A DNA stretch of 64,000 nucleotides from Primula veris (taxonomy: Eukaryota > Streptophyta > Magnoliopsida > Ericales > Primulaceae), in NCBI GenBank assembly GCA_963682055.1, contig OY821750.1, positions 6,140,501-6,204,500 on the forward strand, in the 5' to 3' direction. The translations under genes and the position numbers were made by a program. The notes below the pieces were generated by a model, which was given only the letters and a program-made list of their open reading frames with translations, did not search any database and was not told where the DNA came from. This document shows, piece by piece, positions 23,820 through 35,500 of this stretch (positions are counted from its first letter, which is position 1; each line of letters starts with the position of its first letter).

Positions 23820-24380
23820 CCTCATCAAAACCTTGCCAGAGCAAACCCAATGGGAAAATCTCTGATCGAAGGAAAAAGAGTGCAATAGTGGTAGTAGTAG
23901 GGGATCAACCACAAAACAGGTGCCTCATCAAAACCTTGCCAGAGTAAACCCAGTGGGAAAAAACTCTGGTCGAAGGACAAAAGAGTACACAGTGGTAAGA
24001 AGTATACAACAGGATACTCCCCCTAATTTCGGCAATCTTAAGTGAGATAAGATGGGAACGTGTCTCGCTAAAAACCTTGCCAAGGAAAACCCAGTGGGAA
24101 AAAAACCTTGGTCTAAGGACAAAAAGAGTACACGAGCATGCGACTGGATGCTCCCCCTCACTTGCACACGACAGGGTGCGAGGATTTCGACTAAGTAATA
24201 ATTAGTACAATAAGCATTCACCTGGATGCTCCCCCTCACTTGCACACGACTGGGTGCAAGGATTTCATATTTCAAGAAAGAGTACGAGCATTCGACTGGA
24301 TGCTTCATTTACTTGCACACGGCTAGATGCAAGTAAATCTAACGTGGAATAGAACGAGCATTCAACTAGATGCTCTTAAA
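23820..24380 (-). repeat. Repeat arrays in the Copia 3' non-coding region
   Basis: Two families are seen. AAAACCTTGCC, then AAACCCARTGGGAAAA, then GGTCKAAGGA occurs at about 23829, 23930 and 24070. ACTGGATGCTCCCCCTCACT with TTGCACACGAC occurs at about 24140 and 24222, with a weaker copy at 24296. They lie between the RNase H remnant and the polypurine tract. Confidence 0.8.
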
Positions 24381-24534
24381 CTTCATATGTGAAGATTAAT
24401 TTCGACGAGAAATGCTAAATAGCATAATCTAATCATGTCTCTCTTGATCGATAACAACAAGTTGTCCTCAAATAAGATAAGTGCTTTATCTGGATCGTGA
24501 GACATAGCATATGTAATTCAAATATGGCTAATAC

Positions 24535-26900
24535 TAGTTCGAAGCCATATACACTCTCTAGTCATCTCATAGAGCACGAGTAGATCAGAATGATTCGTTT
24601 GGAGTCATTCCAAGACCTCCAAGATATTGCCTTATTCCTAATGGTAAAGACAGACCATGTTAGGAATATCCCTTATGCGGGTCTGATAAGTAACCGGCAT
24701 CGGTATAACCGAAAAAGGGTTGCGTTAATTCGAGTACCGAAGGGGGTATGTACACTCGATGACGCAAATGGGATAAACTAGCCCACTTCCAAAATTACCA
24801 TAAGGTAAGGGAATGTGCCTTTAGTGCCATTTCGATGGCAGCGTGTTAGCGCGATGCTGTGTCGAGCTATACCATTCACAGCATACGAGATGTTCGTCCT
24901 AGCACATTAGACCAAGTACAATGATGCGCTTATTGTACTTATATATGAACATGATGGTTCAATATCTCTTCATCGTCTCATCAGGGACGGACTGGGTCTA
25001 TATCAATGTCTAGTGATCGAACGATCATGGGAGAATCTGACGACTTAGCGTCATGATGACTAAAACGTCATAACACCTTCTGGGTGTAGTCTGAATCATG
25101 GACTTAGATTCAATCTTTACGGGACTCGATCATCAGGCCGAGTCACTACCGTGTCTTCCCAAGATCCTTCATCTCGAAGGCAAATCCAAAAAAAAATGGA
25201 TCACGTAATAAAACACGCAAGGGCATAATACTTGCTCAAGTATCCCAAGCTAATCAAGTACTCACTTAGGCGGTATACCACATCCACTCGGATTATATTA
25301 ATCCATATAGTGAACGTCTCAGTCAATTGAGATCGTGTTCCGTGGTCAGAAACTACTTGATTTAAGCACATGAAGTCACACAGGGACCTTCATCTATATC
25401 TCTTTGTCTAAATCCCCATAGAGATAAAACCGTGACCACATTCATGGTTGCATACTCAGTTTTTCAAAAACTACTAAACTGGTAAAGTAGGGGACTGTTA
25501 TAATGTCCATTACGAGGAAATCAATCATCTCGTAATCAATTCCAAGGTGTGAGAGAAGCCTTGCACTACTAGGCGAGCATTCTACAATCTCATTATTCTC
25601 ATCACTTTTCCTTACGAATAACCAAATAAACGAACTCGTTTAACATTGGTGGTGTTGGAACTACAGGTCGGAACACACTTTCGCTAAGGAGTCTACTTGG
25701 ATTGCAAGTTTCCATTAGTACAGTCTATTCTACGTTGACTTCAGGCAACGGTACATGGTTCTCTGTCATAATTTGTTCATATTATCAGTCGTCACCGAAT
25801 ATATAAACAAGTAATCAATGACAGTCTCGTTTCGCTTCAATATCGTCTAAGATATCATGATCGACAGATATTTCGAGATTCTTAGGATGAGGAGGAAATC
25901 ACACATCTCCTTGATCCTTTATAATCTCGTGCGACAAACGAGTTTCAGTTCACCACCTCTGGGGCTGAACGAATTAAGAACCGGTCAACTTCCTCATATC
26001 TTGGGAAGGATGACAGACTGACGGCCGACGGTAGCGTCCTTTGCTTGGCGGGTTCGGCCAAAGCAACGTGTTACGACAGGAACATGGCATCCGACAGGGA
26101 CGTCTATCCTTGCAAGCATTTTGCAGCAGGTATAAATGATCTCGTGACATCTCATAAAGTCATTAAATGCGTCTGGCATTTAGTTAGACTTGAGGGAGTC
26201 TATGCACTTACTTATCACTAAGTGCAGTCTTGGGGATCAAGCTAAGACTAAGTGGGTTATGCCACGTTATTTCACGTCGTTCCTTATCAACGGTAACGTG
26301 CAAATCTCCCCCTAACGACGGGGAGAACAGTCTTAGCGATGTCACTTTCGCATATCATGCGGTAAAGAGATCGCTTGCCAAGGTTACTCTATCAAATGAT
26401 AGGCATGGGATTCATAATCGACTTATGTCCCCTTCAGAGGTCCATATTTTGAACGATATAGCGGCTCAATCAAAATATTAATTAATCACTCTAAACACGC
26501 GTTAATATGAGACTTCTGGCGCATAACCAGTAACCAGCTGGTACGCATATGGTGTTTGAGTGTCTATGGGCCTCATAACGGACCAATGCAGCAAAATAGC
26601 ATAACCCTACATGAAAATATAAATCTTGGTGCGCAAGACCAAGAAATGCATGCAATCATTTGCAGTCGCATCATCAAACTTTCCGTGAGTCCATTTGGGT
26701 CTGAACATAATCGACAGGATGTTCAATTTCAATTTCCAAACTCAAGTAATTCAAATCGAATTTTCGATTCTTACTCTTCGGAATTATCAAGTCGACTAGA
26801 CTTTTCAGGATAATCCGGATCATGGGCCATCAACTTAATGATAGGGCTAAAAGTTTGGAAAGTGCTGCATTTATGTGGACAACATTAAAATGTGACCATA
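24535..26900 (-). pseudogene. Copia pol remnant: integrase C-end, reverse transcriptase, RNase H
   Basis: On -, an integrase C-terminal region can be read at about 26550-26250 (QLVTGYAPEVSY, then LKGT..DYES). Reverse transcriptase follows at about 25650-25200 with KWVF-like start, ARLL/VQGFSHLGIDYEM and FEKLSMQPMNVV. The linker SPMIVRSLDIDIDPVRP is at about 25050-24980. RNase H with FGYTDAGYLSDPHKGYS (24718-24664), AISWRS and NHSDLLVLYEMTRECIWLRT is at about 24600-24535. The order, with RNase H after RT and integrase before, is that of Ty1-copia. Frameshifts and stop codons occur in every domain, so no product is expected. Confidence 0.85.
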
Positions 26901-26999
26901 TTGTCGATGCATCAACCATAACCATGTATATTTATGGTCCGTCTTATGGTTGGATAAGTCCACAATAACCCCTTCAATTATTTACAAGAATTCTACGAG

Positions 27000-29900
27000 T
27001 TCATTTCGTGATCTTTACACATACTAGTCTTTCAAAGTGAGCATCAATGGCATGAATTTCGGTTTAATCGCGAAATATATTCTTAGAGAGAATCCAAATG
27101 CGATGCGATTATAAATCAAGCATCGTATTTTGACCCGGGAATATCTCATCCGGTCAATGCCACAATATCAAAATGCTCTTATCAATCGACGACAGGCGAA
27201 TGATAGTACAGACAATCATGTCTTAGCATCTAAATCATTTATCATTTCGACGACAGGCGAAATGATAAGGTAACTTTAAATACTTTAAAGAATATGGTAG
27301 CAACCACTTGAAAGACATTTCAACTCCTCTAAAATACGCTTTTGGTCGTATTGAATGGAGGCTATGTAAAAAAATTTTAATTCTTTCATGAGCTATTACC
27401 AGATAACACTGGTTTTCTCGAATATTTTATAACTCAACAAGGTACGGCAGGACCTACATGAGTATAAGACCTCATATTTGACAAATCAATTTGGTTTTAC
27501 CAAATATTTTGATTTGGAACGACAGGTCCAGAATCGTTGTCACTGAGTATTCTTTTAGGCAAGTAGTTGGTGAAATTATGTAGTACACTGTTACCCATTA
27601 TTTCCAAAAAAAAAAATCAAATACCCCACAAGTATTGCCTAAAATTTCATAATTTAAAGTTTGGTCACATTTGTCCAAGGAATTTGCTCAAAACACTTTA
27701 AATTATTTCGAGAAATTTTGTAAACAGGCAAACCATAATCCAAAAGTATGGTCCAAATGGAAAAATAATAATCCAAATGGAAAACATAATCCAGATGAGC
27801 GAAAAAATGGCTCAATGATTTATCAAAATCTATAAAGAAAGGTATCAAACTCATTTGAGCCACAAAATCGGGGGTCTCAAGAGTTTTCTTTCAGTTAGCT
27901 TTAACCACATTAGCATCGGTTTTTCCACCTTTATAATAGTTGTGAACTATTTAAGGAGTAACCATGCATGACCTTTGTCTTTATAGCATAGAGTTGGCTC
28001 CTTGAGCATTATCTCTTGTTTTGTGACAACGGGCCATATTGTTCCTTTCAATTACTGTCTTGGAGCCACAGGTTTTCGATTTTGACGATTGTCTAAAATC
28101 TCGCTTGGCTAAGCGATTCATCGGGATCGCGACAGTTCGAGACAAATAACACTTGTCTCGGTTCTCGATTCGTGGAAAAAAAATGTACACGAAGAGCATT
28201 AATATCAGGCAAATAATTCGCCATTGACCCAATAGGATTAAAACTACTCACCGGGGTAATTTTCTTATCCAATAACAGATGGGCGATAAAGGAACATGGT
28301 GAATATAAATTCACGATACTGCTTATGGAATACAATTTCCAAGCTAGTATTTTGGTGAAGGATTGCTCTCATATGTCAATTTCAGACATTTGTTCACCAT
28401 AGACGTCATCACGTCTCAAATGTGGCAGCGGAATAAAATCAACGCCTTAGCATTCATCTCGAGGGTAACAACAAACTCGTGTTTTACTCATCAAAGATGG
28501 CATCCAAAAAAAATTTGGGCATCACATTTTCACACATCAGGGTGATTAACATGTGGTGACGGAATAACATCAACGTCTAAATTGTCATTTCGCAAGTATG
28601 TTTTACGATTTTTCTCATCATAGATGGCATCCAACATGTGTTGGGAGTTCTTAATTATTTTTCATATAAAATGACTGGTTTATATGTTTATGGTTTGCAC
28701 AAGCACAAACTTTTTTTTCCCGAAACGACAGGTTCGAAAACATTAGTTTTGCTTCTCATGTGAATCGGTTCTCATTGATCGAACGACGGGTCGATACTGA
28801 AATACCAATTCGGCGAAACATACATCACTATATAAACACACTCGGGGAAATTATTATTTAGTCAACCCCTTTCGGTAGCTCTATTTGAACACGACCAGGA
28901 AAGACGGTGAGGGGGGTGGGCACGAATGCCTCTTAAAAACCGACCTCATTAGGAGAACGACTTCCGCCTTTATCTTTCCTAGACATCGTATCCAAATAGG
29001 TGAGCCTATTTGGGGAAGATTCATAATTTTTCCAACTTAAATGTGAATATATACGATTTTCGCATTTTATATTTGGCAATAATATTAGCAGCATAGAAAA
29101 TATCTATCTAGATTAACCACACATATATAAACAGGCAGTAAATATATTTTAGAATCTATCTAATCATGCAGTAGATTTGGTGTTATAATCAAATCAATTT
29201 AAGATTATCAATCAATCCATGACGATTCTAACATATCAAATCAAATCAATTTAAGATTATCAATTAGATCTAATCCAATAATTTACTGGCATATGTGATA
29301 TTTATATATATGATAATATCAAAAAGATATGATTATGCTAACAAGATATCAATAAATGATCTATGTTTATCGCCATATTAATAATTCTATACATGGTAGT
29401 TTTAACATGCAAGCAAACAATATATTTTTAATATACCAATCAATTCTATATATGGTAAAAAATATATTTTAACATGCAAATGGGTTAAATTTACATGGAA
29501 ACATATCAATTTATTCAATTAACATGCAATTTTTATTCGCTTGCCTTTTAATAAAAAAATATATGCATGTGTGTGTATATTTACCAGATATTATAACTTA
29601 TCAACCATATGTACTGTTTTCGTATAAGTATTATACTACAGGACCATGCGTGTAATTTCAGCAAACTATATATCTATTTACAGCATTATTACATATACAG
29701 TTCAGAATTTCAGACAAGTTTCAGTTTAGTCCTTGAGTAATTTACAGAATAGTTTACAGCTTTCAGAGAATTACAAATCAGTACATACGTTTCAGTTAGT
29801 TACAAATTTAATCCGACAGATTAATACATGTTTTACAATTAAATCATTAATAGTATAAGAACCTGTAATTGATTATGTATGTATGTAATACTCAGTACCA

Positions 29901-30443
29901 TGTTTTACTCTTTAACAATTTTATTCCAAAAAAAATGTTACAAGTTTAGTGGTATACACAAGTATATTTAGATTACTAAATATCTATCATACATGGTTTT
30001 GTCTTGTAGTTAACTATCAAACAAGTTGTTTCAAGAACAGTCAAAATAACATGGTTGCATTCTTATTTCATGAACAGTCAAAATAACAAATTTCTATGCA
30101 GGGTATATTAAGATATTCATGTTACAAACACAAAACCAGTAGCATATATATTGCATATTCTATTTTCTATTAACATGTGGCTTTCAAGCAAGTAATAGTG
30201 ATTATACATGTAAGGTGGATTTATTCTTACACATGCAAATTCTATAACTAAACAAAATAGCATGCGTACGGCTGTAACATGTCATCTTATACAATTAATA
30301 TGTATGTAACGTGTACGGTATAGAAAAAAAAATTGTATACCTTACTCTTGGTATATTGATGAAGATCGATATAGTAAAATCCTAAAAATCCGGATAAATC
30401 TCAAGATTTATTGAACCCAGAATCCGTACTCCAATCTCCGGGA
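27000..30443 (-). other. Copia gag/leader region, no readable frame
   Basis: The 1.4 kb next to the primer-binding site (about 28990-30443) is very AT-rich and non-coding. A possible gag start on - at 28986 reads MSRKDKGGSRSPNEVGF before a stop. Between 27180 and 28800 the phrase CGACAGG recurs in short contexts such as TCGACGACAGGCGA. No gag zinc knuckle was recognised. Confidence 0.5.
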
Positions 30444-30458
30444 GCAATGCTGATAACG

Positions 30459-30670
30459 TGTTGTAATACACTATTAGCTACGTATATAGGGAGACAGAAG
30501 TAGAGAGAGGGGAGAACAGTGTGGTCTTTATTATATATGAATATATGAATGAATGAATGAATGTAAACTACAAGACCCCTAACCCTCTTTATATAGATAG
30601 AGGGGTATGGTTACAAGCCCACTTGGGCCCATAAAGTATAAGCCCAAGAGTCCAATAATATCTTACAACA
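30459..30670 (-). repeat. 5' LTR of the Copia element (right on +)
   Basis: 212 bp, preceded on - by the target duplication TAAAT at 30671-30675. The TATATAAAGA box on - at about 30595-30586 would drive transcription leftward. Confidence 0.95.
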
Positions 30671-31620
30671 TAAATAATTATTTTTACCTATAGCATTAAA
30701 CGGAGTATATAAATAAATAAAAATAATCAATTAGTTAAAATATGGAAAGGATTTTTTGAGACAAATTAGAGTACTTTGGAAATGATTTCTATAATCACAA
30801 CCTATTCCGAATTCAGTTGGCAAATAATTAATATTATGTTCGTTATTATCTGGTTGGGGATTTTCGTTATATTCATCATGATCCCGCTGAGTTTATACAA
30901 ACTGATTTGTAAAAACTTCTTATGATGCATCAGGTTGGTGACTCGTGTAATTATAGTCACCACTTACAAAATGATTATCAAAATACGGGTCGGGATGATT
31001 ATTGAAATATGGATCATAAGAAAATTGAGCATTGTCATAGGGATCAGTCGGAAAATTGATATTTTGAGATGGAAAAAAAAAATTAATTAGGATCGATCAG
31101 AAATTGTTTGTTTTAGGGATTATTATCCGAAGGAGATAAATTAAGATTCATTCCCCAAATATTATAATTGTTATCCATACTTAATAACACGAACTATAGA
31201 ATCAACTAAAGAGATACTAATATGATAAAATGAATTCAAGTTTTGGTTTGTTATTTTAAACTAATAATGTTCACTTTTTCTCGATGAATCGTCAAATCAA
31301 ATAATAAAAAAATATTCGTATAGTCAAATCAGATATTTTATTACTGTATACTCAAATCAAATAATTTTATAAAACCACAACTTTTTTTTGTATTTTATCG
31401 ATTATTAAATAAAATTGTCGGAATCGAATATATTACGCAAAATTATGAAAAGTACTAATTTAGTAGGGTTAATAGTAACGTAGACGTGAGATTGACAATA
31501 TCGGATCATAGTTAGCATATATCATTAGTCGGCATTTAATATGGGAGTAAAAGTAATCCAGCGAAAGCGACGTAGACAGTATACAATCCCGGGTTAATAG
31601 ATATGAGTAACATGCGTAAT
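30671..31620 (-). pseudogene. First copy of 952-bp duplication; Asn/Asp/Tyr-rich frame
   Basis: On - a frame begins at 31178 (MDNNYNIWGMNLNLSPSDNN) and, after a stop and shift, continues as TDPYDNAQFSYDPYFNNHPD and VSGDYNYTSHQPD. The composition resembles the N-terminal part of plant PIF/Harbinger ORF1 (SANT-like) proteins, but this is only a resemblance. About 560 bp recur at 31872-32460. The right end (31585-31660) is an inverted copy of about 23235-23300. Confidence 0.4.
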
Positions 31621-31696
31621 GAAAAAGCAACTCCCAAAAATACAGCCTTTGTACCGGGGGATTCTTTTTTACTTACGCAGAATGCTGAAATGTATA

Positions 31697-32460
31697 AGGA
31701 ACCCGGGATTGGCAATCCCGGGTCTACGTGGCGTATACGTGGATGCTAAATTTTTCAAGTTTTAACCCCAACAAAAAAAACTCCTCCAATTTTACCAAAA
31801 AAAAAAAAAAAAAAACTCTCACAATCTTACAAAAAAAAAAAACCTCTCACAATTTTACCCAAAAAAAACCTCTGTGATGCGCCAGGTTGGTGAATCGTGT
31901 AATTATAGTCACTACTTACAAACTGATTATCAAAATACGGGTTGAGATAATTATTGAAATATGGATCATAAAAAAACTGAGCATTGACATATGGATCAGT
32001 CGGGAAATTGATATTTTGAGATGGAAAAAAAATATTTTAATTAGAATCGATCGGAAATTCGGAGTTTTGGGGAGTATTATCCGGAGGAGATAAATTAAAA
32101 TCCATTCCTAAATATTATAATTGTTATCCATAGTTAGATAACACACGAATATAGAATTAGTTAAACAGATAATAATATGATAAAATGAATTCAAGTTTTG
32201 GTTTGGTGTTTTAAACGAATAACGTTAACGTTTTATAGAGTTTTTCTGTATGAATCGTCAAATGAAATAATAAAAAATCTTTCTAAGTCAAATCAGATAT
32301 TTTATTACTATATAGTCAAATCAAATAATTTTATAAGAAGACAATTTCTTTTTGTATTTTATCGATCATTGAATGAAATTGTCGAAACCAAAACAAGTAT
32401 ATTCCATAAAACTTAAATTCTTAACGATATCAATTTGATGGGATTAACAGCGAGATTGAC
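31697..32460 (-). repeat. Second copy of the duplication, shortened
   Basis: It starts with ACCCGGGATTGGCAATC like 23281, passes through A-rich runs, then matches 30931 onward from 31883 (952 bp apart). The frame on - starts at 32131. About 250 bp present in the first copy (30671-30920) are missing. It ends about 110 bp before the UBA gene start, so it supplies that gene's upstream region. Confidence 0.75.
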
Positions 32461-32526
32461 AATTCATATGTATTTAACGAACGAGCGAAGTAAAATTAAG
32501 AGCCCCCTCTGTACCCGAATAACTTC

Positions 32527-32572
32527 GTCTCTCTCTCTCTCTCTCTCTAATAACAGAGAAACAATCTGAGGA
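32527..32572 (+). promoter_or_regulatory. CT-microsatellite leader of the UBA gene
   Basis: A CT tract at 32528-32549 precedes the ATG by about 25 bp, the same layout as at the pyruvate kinase and UBC genes. Confidence 0.5.
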
Positions 32573-35500
32573 ATGGAATACGATTTCAGAAACAGGCAAA
32601 ACCCACCTTACCAATACAATAATAATAATAATAATAATTACACACAACAACAACAACATTCATCCACGTCATCATCGTCGATCTACCCTAGAGTCGGCGG
32701 TCAGCCTGCTCAAACTTCCCGGATCAGTCAACCATCTTTCCAATCCTCTCACTCACGTAATTTTTGTTATTTTTTATTACTCCATTAAATCTCTTTTCGT
32801 CATCTGGGTTTTCATTTATTTTGATTTTTTATTTTTGGGTATTTGTTGTTTTTCTGTTATTTTTTATTACTGCATTAAGCTCTTTTCGTCATCTGGGTTT
32901 TCATTTTTTTTTTTTTTTTGAATTTTGGGTATTTGTTGTTTTTCTGCTATTTTTTATTAATCAATTAAGCTCTCTTGGTCATCTGGTTTTCATTTTTTTT
33001 TTTTTAATTTTGGGTATTTGTTGTTTTTTGTTATTTTTTTGTTACTCCATTAAGCTCTTTTGGTCATCTGGGTTTTCATTTTTTTTTGGTTTTTGAATTT
33101 TGGGTATTTGTTGTTTTTATGTTATTTTTTATTACTCTCTCCCTCCCATTTTTAATAGGATGCTAGGGAAATCCAATTTTTTTACGAAAATTTGGTAAAT
33201 TTGTTAGTTAAGGTATGTAGTTTTCAAAATTGATGTATTCAAGGGTTCTGCCGCTCGGATCGGTCAACCTCCTTTCCATCAACACCCCTCTCGCTCTCGT
33301 AAATAATCACTCCTCCTTTATTATTTTTATTATTGTTGTTGTTCTTCTTTTTTCGTCAGCTGGGTTTTTATTTGTTTTGCTTTTTGAGTTTTGGGCTTCG
33401 CTATACTCCGCTAGAACGCATAAGAAACCCGGCGGTCATTGCTTTTTGGTAGTGAAAAGCAAGTTGCTTTTTTGTTGCTTTGATTTTTAGGTATTTGTTG
33501 TTTTCAGTTTTAGAATTCTGGGTTTTTGTTGTTGCGTTTTGTGAAAGCCAGAATGGAATACGATTTCAGAAACAGACAAAACACACCATACCGTAATAGG
33601 GTCGATCAGGCTGCCCAACCTGCCCGGATCGGTCAACCTACTTTCCATCAACAACACCCCTCTCACCCTCGTAATTAATCACTCCCCCTTTTTATTGTTA
33701 TTGTTTTTTAATATTTGTTGGTTATCTGGGTTTTGATTTGTTTTGCTGTTTGAGTTTTGGGCTTCACTGTACTCCGCTAGAACGCATAAGAAAACCGGCG
33801 GTCATTGCTTTTTGTTGTTTTCAATTTTGGAGTTTTGGGTTTTTGTTGTTTCGAGTTTTGTGGGTTTTGTTTTATTATGATTTTTGGAGTAGTGGTTGTG
33901 GGTTTTTGGTTTTTGGAGTTCTGTTCTTTTTTATTACTCTTTTGATTTGTTTTGCTTTTTGGAGTTGTGGGTTTTTGTTGTTTTTTATTACCATACCAAT
34001 ACAACAACAACCTCAACCACATTCGTCCACATCATCATCATCGATGATGTATCCTATAGTAGAGTCGGGGGACAACCTTTCCAACAACACCCCTCTCACT
34101 CTCGTAATTTATCATTCCCCTTTATTATTGTCATTATTATTGTTATTACTCCATTAAGCTCTTTGGGTCATCTGTTTTTCTTTTGAGTTTTGAGTTGTGG
34201 GTTTCCGCTGTTTTGGTTTTTGGAGTGGGTTTTTGTTGTTTTGATTTTTGAGTTATCTTTTTTTTATTATTATTATCGAGTTATGAGTATTCGTTGTTTT
34301 GATTCTTTTGAGTTTTGGGCTCTTTTTTTGAGTTGTGGGTTTTCGTTGTTTTGATTTGTGAGTTGAGTTGTTTTTTTCCTTTTGATTTTTGCGCTGTGTA
34401 TTTTTTTGAGCTGTGTTTTTCTTTTCTTTTTGATTTTTGAATTGTGTTTCTTTTTTTTTTTTGCTTCTTGAGTTGTGGGGTTTTGTTGTTTTTATTCTTG
34501 AGTTGTGTTTTTTACTCAATTTCTTAGCTATATGGGTTTTTGTTGTTTTGGTTTTTTGCAGATGGATTAGGGATTAGGGTTGGGATTAACCCGAAATGTC
34601 GAATTACTCCACCTGTAAGTATTCTGAATGCAATTCTTTTGATTCTAATCTGTCTTGTAAAAAAGTATTTATACTTTCATTGCTTATTGACTGAAGTACA
34701 CTTGATTCTGAATCCCCCGAAACCCTTTGTTAAAGGCTTAATATGATTTCAAAATGAAAATTGGGTTTAATAAGCTAGTGAAAAAGGTGATATGAAAAAT
34801 CGCGATCTAGTGATTGACTAGGAAAATATGTAATATTAGTAATTTAAAGCCCAGGGGTCCAAAGGTCTAACAATGAAAATTAGCAGGATGCAAATGCCAA
34901 TATATAAAACCTCTCGAGAAATAAAACCAGCTGATCTAGGTGTAAATTTACTTCAATCAAGAAATTATCAGGGTTTTTTTTCTTCAATCAAGCTTATGGG
35001 TTGTAACTTTTCTTATATAATGCAGCTTTATTGGTTGGCCAACTTAAAACCTTAATTACTGCCCTGAATTTACGTTTTGGTTATTTTTACCAGTTCTGTA
35101 CTAAATTGGCCTGATTTGTTTATAGAAGATTGATTAGGTAAACATATCTGATAGGGAAAAGTGCAAGAAAGTTATTCTATTCTATAGGGAATAGAGTTGA
35201 GATTAAGCCAGAATGCCCCCTGTAAGTTCTGTAAAAAAATTTAATTTCTGAACTGGCTTAATCTTTATTAACCTCGGCTTTTTCCCCTAAAACCAAACAA
35301 ACCCCTTTTGTAATCACTTAGTTTATTTCTAAGAATAAAGTTTCAGTTGAAAATTGTTGAAGTACCCAGAGAATAATGAAAATTAGAGGGCTTGTTTGTC
35401 GTAGTTTCTAAGCCCAGCTAATTTGTTTGTTTGTAAGATGCAGTTTATTTAGATGATCGTTCCATAAATTGAGGTAATTTGGTTTCTGCTCTGAATTGGG

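Larger units (their letters stand above)
23414..30670 (-). mobile_element. Full-length Ty1-copia retrotransposon, coding region decayed
   Basis: Two 212-bp direct LTRs (23414-23625 and 30459-30670) start TGTTGTAATACACTATTAGC and end ATATCTTACAACA on +. TAAAT flanks both sides as the target duplication. On - the order is LTR, primer-binding-like CGTTATCAGCATTGC (30458-30444), leader, gag/pol remnants, purine tract CCAAAGGGGGAG (23637-23626) and LTR, so the element is oriented on -. Integrase, reverse transcriptase and RNase H remnants follow in Copia order. All frames are broken by stops and indels, yet the LTRs differ at only 4 of 212 positions. It is nested in an older duplicated repeat. Confidence 0.95.

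Noticed and set aside
23694..24308. Minus-strand frames of 72 and 126 aa near the left LTR as Copia genes
   Set aside because: They lie 3' of RNase H, in the repeat-rich non-coding tail, and repeat the same phrase several times.
24590..24781. Plus-strand frame of 63 aa
   Set aside because: It is antisense to the RNase H remnant, which is clearly recognisable on the other strand.
33738..34519. Long frames on both strands in UBA intron 1 (Phe/Leu-rich on +, Lys/Thr-rich on -)
   Set aside because: T- and G-rich low-complexity intron sequence. Only the short exon-1 copies embedded in it show homology.
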